This document shows positions 26,471 through 33,294 of a DNA stretch of 40,569 nt, in pieces. Source of the DNA: an uncultured Bacteroidales bacterium (GTDB lineage Bacteria; Bacteroidota; Bacteroidia; Bacteroidales; UBA932); assembly GCA_934693135.1 (NCBI GenBank), contig CAKUVA010000018.1, positions 1 through 40,569 of the forward strand, read 5' to 3'. Within the stretch, counting starts at the first letter, position 1. Each line of letters starts with the position of its first letter. A program made the translations under genes and the position numbers. The notes below the pieces were generated by a model, which searched no databases, was not told the origin of the DNA, and saw nothing but the letters and a program-made list of their open reading frames with translations.

Positions 26471-27954
26471 TTCAAGCCCTCCATCATTTTGAATGTTTCG
26501 CTGACGATTTCACGCTCGTCGAAATGTCTATGCTCGGTTCCGATAATCTGATAGGTCTCATGCCCTTTACCTGCTAGAAGGATGACTGCTCCAGCTGGAG
26601 CCAAGGTTATAGCTGTTCGGATAGCTTCTTTTCTATCGGCTATAAACAGAGTCTTAGCAAGGCCATCCTTGTTGAAACCCTTGCGGATGTCATCCATGAT
26701 GTCTTCTGTTTGTTCAGTACGACTATTGTCGGAAGTGACGAAAATTCTGTCAGCGTAAATCTGTGATACGGCTGCCATCTCAGGACGCTTGGTCTTGTCT
26801 CTGTCTCCTCCACACCCAAATACGCAGATTAGGTGTTTTTTAGGACCTATATCGCGCAATGTCTTCAGTACATTTTCCAAGGCATCCGGAGTGTGAGCAT
26901 AATCGATTATGACTGAAATGTCTTTCGGTCCACGCATGGTTTCGAGCCGTCCTTTGGCTGATTCCAATTTGCTGAGTTGTATAAGTGTTTCCTCTTGTTT
27001 TGCCCCAATGAGGATGGCTGTTGTATAAATTGCAAGGAGATTATATGCGTTATGTTGTCCTATGAGCCTTGTCCAAATTTCTTTTCCATCGATTCTGAGT
27101 TGCATTCCATCGAAACTTTCTTCGATTATTCTGCATGTATGATCGGCTATGCTCTGGCATGAGTATGTGATAATTTTGGCTTTTGTGTTTTGAACCATTA
27201 CCATGCCATTTTTGTCATCAATGTTTGTTATAGCGTAAGCATCTTCAGGAAGAGAATCAAAGAACAATTTTTTGCATCTTAAATATTCAGCGAATGTCTT
27301 GTGATAGTCCAAATGGTCATGTGTGAGGTTGGAGAATATTCCTGCCTTGAACTTGAGACCTGCGACACGTTCTTGTTCCATTCCGATGGAACTTACTTCC
27401 ATGAAACAATAGGCGCATCCCTCGTCGACCATCTGTTTCATCAAAGAGTTTATTGTTATCGGGTCCGCTGTCGTATTTGTAGTCTCGATGCATTTGTCTC
27501 CTACATAATTGGCAATAGTGGAAAGAAGGCCGCATTGGTATCCAAGCCCTCTGAAAAGATTGTAAAGCAAGGTAACTGTAGTGGTCTTTCCGTTTGTTCC
27601 CGTTATTCCGACAAGGGTCAGTTCATGAGAAGGATTACCATAAAATGCTGCTGCAGCCATTGCTTCGGCATATCTGGAGTCATTGACCTTTACGAAAGTA
27701 ACGTTATTATTTGATCTTAGATCATTGACCTGAGATTCAAGCTCTTCCTGATCTTCGTAAATGATGGCCGAAGCTCCTTTGGATAGAGCTGAGGCAATGA
27801 AACGATGCCCATCCCCAGTGTGCCCTTTTACAGCAACGAAAAGTGCTCCGGGAGTAACTTTCCTGGAGTCATTGCATATATCTGTAATCTCAATTCCGGG
27901 GTTTCCATGAATCTCTTCGGATTTGCAATCTTTTATAATATCATTAAGTGTCAT
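26467..27954 (-). CDS. murE: UDP-MurNAc-tripeptide synthetase (MurE)
   Basis: A 495-residue Mur ligase that adds the third stem residue. GITGTNGKTTTVTLLYNLF is the ATP loop; IDYAHTPDALENVL and LAGKGHETYQ are conserved. The substrate motif that reads DNPR in meso-diaminopimelate-adding enzymes is DNSR here (residues 409-412, bases 26719-26730). The Arg that contacts the DAP carboxylate is kept, so DAP is still the likely substrate, not lysine. It starts 3 nt after ftsI and overlaps mraY by 4 nt. Confidence 0.95.
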   Translation of the reverse strand: MTLNDIIKDCKSEEIHGNPGIEITDICNDSRKVTPGALFVAVKGHTGDGHRFIASALSKGASAIIYEDQEELESQVNDLRSNNNVTFVKVNDSRYAEAMAAAAFYGNPSHELTLVGITGTNGKTTTVTLLYNLFRGLGYQCGLLSTIANYVGDKCIETTNTTADPITINSLMKQMVDEGCAYCFMEVSSIGMEQERVAGLKFKAGIFSNLTHDHLDYHKTFAEYLRCKKLFFDSLPEDAYAITNIDDKNGMVMVQNTKAKIITYSCQSIADHTCRIIEESFDGMQLRIDGKEIWTRLIGQHNAYNLLAIYTTAILIGAKQEETLIQLSKLESAKGRLETMRGPKDISVIIDYAHTPDALENVLKTLRDIGPKKHLICVFGCGGDRDKTKRPEMAAVSQIYADRIFVTSDNSRTEQTEDIMDDIRKGFNKDGLAKTLFIADRKEAIRTAITLAPAGAVILLAGKGHETYQIIGTEHRHFDEREIVSETFKMMEGLK

Positions 27955-27957
27955 AAC

Positions 27958-30054
27958 TTATTCAAGTTTAAGTGATATAGTACCTCCTGACGCAAGTTTA
28001 GAGCCTGCTGCTGGACTTTGGCTGACAACATGACCTATTCCCGTATAGGAGCATTTATATCCGTCATTTTCAATTGCATATATTGCATCCATTAGTCCTA
28101 GTCCTTTTACATTAGGTACTTTGCCGTCTCTTGAAGTGTTCGGCTTGCTTCCTATCATGACAGGCATCTTTCCTCTGTTTTCGAGCAATTCACCATAGCT
28201 GTTGTCCAGTGAGTAAATCTTGTCTACAATATCCCTATATGCCAATGCCGGAGTCGTGCCTCCGAAAAATACTTCGTTGCTCGGTTTTGAGTAGATGACA
28301 ACGATAGCGGTATACTTTGGCTGTTCAGCAGGGAAGAACCCTACAAAGGTTGCTTGATATTGTATTTGTCCTTTTTTGTTCAGGTATGGGTTTCCGCGCA
28401 TAGCATTCTTCGGCTCTTGTGCGATACGAGCTGTACCTGTCTTTCCAGCGACTTTGAACTTTGCATTTTTAAGTCTTCTTGCTGCGGTACCTTCTTCTGT
28501 AATCCTCATAAGCCCTTTAGTCAGACTATCTGCTGTCGCTCTCGAACAAATGGAGCCATTAAGTACAGATGGACCACGTTTTTCTTTCACGATACCATCG
28601 GCTTCAATATCTTCTACGAGATATGGTTTCATCATCTTGCCTTTATTTGCAATAGCATTGTAGAATGTCACGATGTGAAGAGGTGTTTCAGCTACTGAAT
28701 ATCCGATAGCGATGGACCCAAGGTCTGTCGCGCTCCAGTATTTTGAATCTGGTGAAGGTAGTGATGGCGATGTAAACCCCTTTAAATCAAAATCATACGC
28801 TTCGCCAAGCTTATAGAGGTACAGATTGTCCAAAAGTTTTTTAGGCCTACTTCCATAGTGGTCTATCGCAAGTTTTCTGAAGACATAATTAGATGAAATT
28901 TCATATCCGTGCATTACTGTTATCTTGTCAGTATGATTTTTCCTTTCATAATCGGAAATATGCACATCAGGGTCGAAGAATTTTATTTTTCCGTGATCAG
29001 TTGGCAACTGGTCTGATAGTCTTACATTGTAATCTTCCATTACACTCATCAGAATTGCTGTTTTGAATACGGATCCAGGTTCTCCGGCACGGCCTATAGC
29101 CATGTTGTATGTCTCTCCGAGACGATTAGTAGTGCTGTCTCTCATAAGATTGACCATAGCTCTGATGGCACCGCTCTTGACATCCATGATAATTACGCAA
29201 CCACCCTCAATTTTCTCATTATCTGCAATTTGAGTGCGTAATGCGTTGTCTGCAATATCCTGTATGTCAATGTTTAATGTTGTTCGGATATCCATACCAT
29301 CCTGTGGTGCAACGAGCAGACTATCTTTGTTTAAGATTTTTTTGCGTCCGTCAGTCTGTTTGAGCCATTCATAGCCAGCTTTTCCGTGCAGGATATAGTC
29401 GAAAGCACCTTCAAGACCGATGTGGTTGTTTCCATTGGATCGGCTGTTGTCTTTAACATATCCAATCACTCGTCTTGCAAGAGACCCATAAGGGTATTGT
29501 CTTGTATCTATTCTGCTAATGATGATACCTCCTCTATTCGGTCCTTCACAGAAGAGCGGAAGTCCTTTGATTTTCTGTAAAAGTTCATGGTCTACGGGAC
29601 CTCCTATCTTGAGGTATCTGCTACCTTTTTTTCTCCCGTCCATTATGGCTGCGAACCATCCGTCTGCAGATTTTTCTGTATAGATAGCGGCAAGGCCTTT
29701 TGATAATCGTGCCGCCTTGTCTCGCCATTCTTCTTCTTTCTCCTTTCCGTCTTTCTTCCTGTTCTTGAACTCGTCTTTTCTTACTGTGCAATCCATATAT
29801 ATCTGATACATAGGCGTTGAGATGGCGAGTAATCTTCCATCTGAGGCTATTATAGACCCTCTTACTGGATCGAGTCGCTTTTTGTTGTTCTGTGTGCGGT
29901 AATATTTCAGATATGGATCGCTGTCGCGGAATACATTCTGTATATAAACGATACGTCCGAGTATGATACAAGCGCACAATGTGAACCCGAGGTATAGATA
30001 CCACAGGAATTTGCTTTCCTTGTTGCGTTTGTTTTCGTTCATGCTGTCGTCCAT
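27958..30054 (-). CDS. ftsI: Septal penicillin-binding protein (FtsI/PBP3) with PASTA domain
   Basis: A 698-residue class B penicillin-binding protein. One membrane helix lies near residues 14-32 (FLWYLYLGFTLCACIILG). The transpeptidase motifs are SVFK (SxxK), SSN within YEISSNYVF (SxN), and KTGTA (KTG). The last ~60 residues (VPNVKGLGLMDAIYAIEN to the end) form a PASTA domain. It cross-links septal peptidoglycan with FtsW in the periplasm. PASTA on FtsI is common in Bacteroidota and Firmicutes but absent in E. coli. It starts 3 nt after the ftsL-like gene. Confidence 0.95.
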   Translation of the reverse strand: MDDSMNENKRNKESKFLWYLYLGFTLCACIILGRIVYIQNVFRDSDPYLKYYRTQNNKKRLDPVRGSIIASDGRLLAISTPMYQIYMDCTVRKDEFKNRKKDGKEKEEEWRDKAARLSKGLAAIYTEKSADGWFAAIMDGRKKGSRYLKIGGPVDHELLQKIKGLPLFCEGPNRGGIIISRIDTRQYPYGSLARRVIGYVKDNSRSNGNNHIGLEGAFDYILHGKAGYEWLKQTDGRKKILNKDSLLVAPQDGMDIRTTLNIDIQDIADNALRTQIADNEKIEGGCVIIMDVKSGAIRAMVNLMRDSTTNRLGETYNMAIGRAGEPGSVFKTAILMSVMEDYNVRLSDQLPTDHGKIKFFDPDVHISDYERKNHTDKITVMHGYEISSNYVFRKLAIDHYGSRPKKLLDNLYLYKLGEAYDFDLKGFTSPSLPSPDSKYWSATDLGSIAIGYSVAETPLHIVTFYNAIANKGKMMKPYLVEDIEADGIVKEKRGPSVLNGSICSRATADSLTKGLMRITEEGTAARRLKNAKFKVAGKTGTARIAQEPKNAMRGNPYLNKKGQIQYQATFVGFFPAEQPKYTAIVVIYSKPSNEVFFGGTTPALAYRDIVDKIYSLDNSYGELLENRGKMPVMIGSKPNTSRDGKVPNVKGLGLMDAIYAIENDGYKCSYTGIGHVVSQSPAAGSKLASGGTISLKLE

Positions 30055-30057
30055 ATC

Positions 30058-30408
30058 CTATTTTTCCTTAGTGTCTAGTTTTATTGCAGGTTGTTCAGGA
30101 AGTGTCACATCAGAGCCTTTTTCTTTAAGGAGACGTTCCATAGTTGTTATTCTGTCCAAGCTGACTAACTGAATCATCTTTTCTGTGTGGTAGATCTTAA
30201 GGTCAGTAAGCACATCTTTATTCTTTTCTACTTTGCTTAATGTATTCTCGATCATCATGTCCAGAAGTATCATGGCCCAAAATAATATGAAAGTATAGGC
30301 GATGTGCATGAAAATCCTGTCACATCCAAGCCTCATGAGAAGTTCGCCTCTGAAAAAAGCATTCATTGCATTCTTCAGCGATGCTGAAATAGATACCCAG
30401 TTCATCAT
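30058..30408 (-). CDS. FtsL-like cell division protein
   Basis: A 116-residue protein with one membrane helix (about residues 33-50, FMHIAYTFILFWAMILLD), then a charged, heptad-like helical region (residues 53-100) able to form a coiled coil. This is the plan of FtsL, and its position between rsmH and ftsI is the usual place of ftsL. FtsL sequences are too variable for a motif-based call, so this is by position, size and topology. The start overlaps the rsmH stop by 4 nt (ATGA). A second ATG follows at once. Confidence 0.8.
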   Translation of the reverse strand: MMNWVSISASLKNAMNAFFRGELLMRLGCDRIFMHIAYTFILFWAMILLDMMIENTLSKVEKNKDVLTDLKIYHTEKMIQLVSLDRITTMERLLKEKGSDVTLPEQPAIKLDTKEK

Positions 30409-31361
30409 TGTATACCCTCCTTCTCAGCGATCCTGAGTTTTGCGCTTCTTGCCCTTGTGTTGGATGCGATTTCATCCTCTTGCGGTAGAATAGGCTTTCT
30501 GTTCAATGCTTTAAGTGGCGCGAGGATGTTTCCGTAGAAATCTTTTTCTTGTTCACCATGTATGTTTCCGGACTTGATGAAATTCTTTACCATCCTATCT
30601 TCCAGAGAATGGTATGTGATTACGACAAGACGCCCACCAACCTTAAGTGAATCGGCTGCCCCCGTAAGGAATTTTTCCAGTGACCTCATCTCATGGTTAA
30701 CTTCGATACGTAGTGCCTGATATATTTTTGCAAGAACCTTGTGACTAGCAAAACTTGGTAGTGCCGGAGATAGTATCTTGTCGAGTTCGCCTGTAGTGTT
30801 GATTCTATCTGCTGTACGTCCAGCAACAATCAGTTGAGCTAACTTTTTGGCGTTATCCACTTCTCCATATATTCTAAGTATCTTCTCAAGATCTTCCTGA
30901 GAATATTTGTTTACAACGTCCGCGGCTGTAAGAGGAGCCTGATTATTCATCCTCATATCCAACGGCGCATCGAATCTGAATGAAAAACCTCTATCGGCTG
31001 TATCGAACTGATGTGATGAAACACCGAGGTCCGCTAAGATTCCGTCTACCTTTGCTTCTTTGATGAGTGCTTCTGTTTCTGGATATTCGTCGCGTTGTTT
31101 CCAGTTCTCATACATTACAAAATTGTGGATATACCTAAAGTCTGCATGTACAAGGATAAGTCGTTGATCGTCTATTCTGTTGTTTATGGCGTCGCTATCA
31201 CGATCAAAGGCGATGACTTTCCCTGCTGGAGATAAGCGTGAAAGAATCTCGGCAGTGTGTCCTCCGCCTCCAAATGTGGCATCAACATATATTCCTGATG
31301 GATTGGTGATAAGAGCTGAAACACTCTCATCGAGGAGCACCGGTGTGTGGTATTCTGACAT
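30405..31361 (-). CDS. rsmH: 16S rRNA (cytosine-1402-N4)-methyltransferase
   Basis: A 318-residue SAM-dependent methyltransferase (formerly MraW). YHTPVLLDESV at the start, YVDATFGGGGHTAEIL (SAM loop), DGILADLGVSSHQFD and VVITYHSLEDRMVKNF match the family. It methylates N4 of C1402 in 16S rRNA. The start at 31361 is chosen over an upstream in-frame ATG (31415, inside mraZ) because a strong GGAGG (31367-31371) lies 5 nt before it and the conserved N-terminus begins there. The mraZ stop is 13 nt upstream. Confidence 0.97.
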   Translation of the reverse strand: MSEYHTPVLLDESVSALITNPSGIYVDATFGGGGHTAEILSRLSPAGKVIAFDRDSDAINNRIDDQRLILVHADFRYIHNFVMYENWKQRDEYPETEALIKEAKVDGILADLGVSSHQFDTADRGFSFRFDAPLDMRMNNQAPLTAADVVNKYSQEDLEKILRIYGEVDNAKKLAQLIVAGRTADRINTTGELDKILSPALPSFASHKVLAKIYQALRIEVNHEMRSLEKFLTGAADSLKVGGRLVVITYHSLEDRMVKNFIKSGNIHGEQEKDFYGNILAPLKALNRKPILPQEDEIASNTRARSAKLRIAEKEGIQ

Positions 31362-31374
31362 TTTTTCCTCCGTT

Positions 31375-31821
31375 TTACTTGGAAATCTTCTCGGCAAGGC
31401 TTGTGTATTCCGCATCAGAAATTCTGCTGCTATCGAATTTCTCCTTGGCCCATATTTCGATTTTATAATCGATACCCGAGAAAACCACCTCCTTGGTTAC
31501 CCCTATAGCGTCTAAAAGCTTTCTTGGTATTGACATTCTGCCAAATTTACAATCGGGTTCTACGACTGCACGATCGCGCATGTATTCTCTCCAGAAAGCA
31601 GCGTGTTCTCTATTGAAGAAATTCAGATGAGATTTGACTTCGGAACTCTGGCGCTCCCATTCATCGAAGGTGTACATCTCGAGACAATCTTCGAAAATGT
31701 CCTTCTTTATGACGAATCTCATATCGCTTCCAGAAGGCATTACAGACTTGAACGCCGAAGGAAAAACAAGTCTTCCTTTGTCGTCTGTCCGAGCTGTGTA
31801 TTCGCCTATGAATGTCGTCAT
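31375..31821 (-). CDS. mraZ: Transcriptional regulator MraZ
   Basis: A 148-residue protein with two SpoVT/AbrB-like half-domains. The first has the DxKGR box (RTDDKGRLVFPSAF); the second has EPDCKFGRMSIPRKLLD. MraZ forms a ring and in known cases represses its own promoter by binding short direct repeats spaced 10 bp apart. Such repeats (TGGA-type, 10-bp spacing) are seen at 31921-31945, just upstream of its promoter. It is the first gene of the dcw run, with 13 nt to rsmH. Confidence 0.96.
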   Translation of the reverse strand: MTTFIGEYTARTDDKGRLVFPSAFKSVMPSGSDMRFVIKKDIFEDCLEMYTFDEWERQSSEVKSHLNFFNREHAAFWREYMRDRAVVEPDCKFGRMSIPRKLLDAIGVTKEVVFSGIDYKIEIWAKEKFDSSRISDAEYTSLAEKISK

Positions 31822-31891
31822 TTACTGATTGATTCTTAATAGTTTCACGCTTTGGGGAATCTCCCGGTCTTGGCCGAACATACTCCCTCCA

Positions 31892-31899
31892 CAAAGATA
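31892..31899 (-). promoter_or_regulatory. Putative -7 element of the dcw operon
   Basis: TATCTTTG on the minus strand, the best form of the Bacteroidota -7 element, 70 bp before the mraZ start. The -33 region is occupied by the MraZ-type repeats; a TTG is seen only at 13 nt spacing. Confidence 0.6.
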
Positions 31900-31910
31900 G
31901 TGAAACTTTT

Positions 31911-31945
31911 TACAATTTCTTCCATATTCTTCCACTTTTTTCCAC
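31911..31945 (-). promoter_or_regulatory. Predicted MraZ-binding repeats
   Basis: Minus-strand units GTGGA-AAAAA, GTGGA-AGAAT, ATGGA-AGAAA and a weaker TTGTA follow one another with exactly 10-bp spacing (cores at 31941-31945, 31931-31935, 31921-31925, 31911-31915). In E. coli MraZ binds three TGGG repeats with 10-bp spacing. The place, just upstream of and overlapping the -33 zone of the mraZ promoter, fits autoregulation. Confidence 0.65.
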
Positions 31946-31972
31946 ATTGGTCTTCAAGAATACTCTGCAATA

Positions 31973-31987
31973 TTGAATACTATTCAA
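31973..31987. promoter_or_regulatory. Perfect 7-1-7 palindrome in the mraZ/nitroreductase divergent region
   Basis: TTGAATA-C-TATTCAA, a perfect 15-bp palindrome. It lies 53 bp upstream of the -7 element of the nitroreductase and 73 bp upstream of the mraZ -7 element. A partial direct copy (GAATACT at 31958-31964 and 31975-31981) lies next to it. Likely an operator; the binding protein is unknown. Confidence 0.5.
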
Positions 31988-32040
31988 AAGGATGAGAATT
32001 TAGAAGCAGTTTAGTAAGGATTACTTAAGCAGATTCTTAG

Positions 32041-32058
32041 TAAATTTGCATAAATTTG
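32041..32058 (+). promoter_or_regulatory. Twin -7 elements before the nitroreductase gene
   Basis: TAAATTTG occurs at 32041-32048 and again at 32051-32058, as a perfect 10-bp tandem repeat (TAAATTTGCA twice). Each matches TAnnTTTG. No good -33 element is seen for either. Starts would fall near 32055 and 32065, which supports the ATG at 32077 as the start codon. Confidence 0.5.
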
Positions 32059-32076
32059 CATGAAAACTTTGGCATT

Positions 32077-32607
32077 ATGAGTAATATTGTGATAGATGCA
32101 ATCAAGACTCGCAGAAGTATCAGAAAATATACTGATGAGCAGGTGAGTGAATCCGACCTTAAGGAAATATTGGATGCTGGAACATACGCTCCTACTGGAC
32201 ATAATTTTCAGGATCCAATCATTATAGCTGTTCGTAATCAACAGGTTATAGAAAAGCTTGTGAAGATGAATGCAGCCATTCTTGGCACTGATGGAAATCC
32301 GTATTATGGAGCTAAGACTATTATTTTAGTATTTGTCCCTTTCCCTGAAAAAAACGGAAATGCAATACAGGATGGTTCTCTCGTTCTCGGCAACATGATG
32401 TTGGCAGCTCATTCTCTTGGCCTCGTATCATGTTGGATCAATCGTGAAAGGGAAATGTTTTCAACACTTGAAGGTGCGGAACTCATGAAAGAATTCGGGA
32501 TCCCTGATGGGTATATGGGACTTGGTGCCTTATCTGTAGGTCATCCGACAAGACCTACTCCATCACCGCTACCTCGTAAAGAAAATTATTATAAGATAAT
32601 CGAATAA
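32077..32607 (+). CDS. Nitroreductase family protein
   Basis: A 176-residue FMN-dependent nitroreductase-like protein. The N-terminal IKTRRSIRKYTDEQVSE is the FMN phosphate-binding motif; LDAGTYAPTGHNFQDP and the late GYMGLGALSVGHP are also typical. Such enzymes reduce nitro groups or quinones with NAD(P)H; the true substrate is unknown. An ATG at 32056 in the same frame is rejected because it overlaps the second -7 element. It is followed after 3 nt by the YwqG-like gene, so both are likely one unit. Confidence 0.9.
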   Translation: MSNIVIDAIKTRRSIRKYTDEQVSESDLKEILDAGTYAPTGHNFQDPIIIAVRNQQVIEKLVKMNAAILGTDGNPYYGAKTIILVFVPFPEKNGNAIQDGSLVLGNMMLAAHSLGLVSCWINREREMFSTLEGAELMKEFGIPDGYMGLGALSVGHPTRPTPSPLPRKENYYKIIE

Positions 32608-32610
32608 GAC

Positions 32611-33294
32611 ATGGCGATAAGACTTACACTAAATAAGACACAGAAACCTCTTTTTTGTGAAAGTAAATGGTGGGGAGATCCAGATATGCCGGCTGATGCT
32701 AAGTATCCTGTGATGACCGTGTGCGAATGCTCTGATGGCGTTTCAAGAATTATTCGAGCCGATGATGATGTGACGGGATGTGAAGCTTATGAATATCCAC
32801 TTACTTTCATCTGTCAGATCCGTTGTGAGGATATTGCTGAATTTGATCCGGAAGGACATCTCCCACATGAAGGGATGCTTTATTTCTTTGCAGCGACTGA
32901 CGAGTATGTTGGGTATGACTCTCCTGTACATCTTGGCCTCGGTGAGTGGCCTAAGGGTGCAGTTGTTGTGAAATATTCCAAGACCATAAATATGGAGACT
33001 TTCCAGTCTTGCATAATGGTAGATGAAGATGATCAGCCTCTTACTGAATCAGCATTGGAAATATCATTTGAATCATGTCCGGATGATTCGGACGGAATAA
33101 AATTACTTGGAATTCCTTTTTTTAGTGATGTCAGAGACCAATATCAGAGTTATCATAATCTGTTGCAAATAGATTGTGATGAAACTGCCGGCATCAATTT
33201 CTATGATACCGGCATGCTAAATTTGCTTATATCTCCAGCAGATTTTGCCAAGGGTATTCTGAAGCGTCCTATGGCTGTGCTTAATTCTTTGTAG
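32611..33294 (+). CDS. YwqG-like (DUF1963) protein
   Basis: A 227-residue cytoplasmic protein. SKWWGDPDMP near the start, YPLTFICQIRCEDIAEFD, GMLYFF, and the late part LLQIDCDE, INFYDTGMLNLLIS fit the DUF1963/YwqG family, whose function is not established. It has no signal peptide or membrane segment. Cotranscription with the nitroreductase is likely (3-nt gap). Its last 14 bp overlap the 3' end of the convergent P-type ATPase gene, and no terminator is seen between the two. Confidence 0.8.
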   Translation: MAIRLTLNKTQKPLFCESKWWGDPDMPADAKYPVMTVCECSDGVSRIIRADDDVTGCEAYEYPLTFICQIRCEDIAEFDPEGHLPHEGMLYFFAATDEYVGYDSPVHLGLGEWPKGAVVVKYSKTINMETFQSCIMVDEDDQPLTESALEISFESCPDDSDGIKLLGIPFFSDVRDQYQSYHNLLQIDCDETAGINFYDTGMLNLLISPADFAKGILKRPMAVLNSL

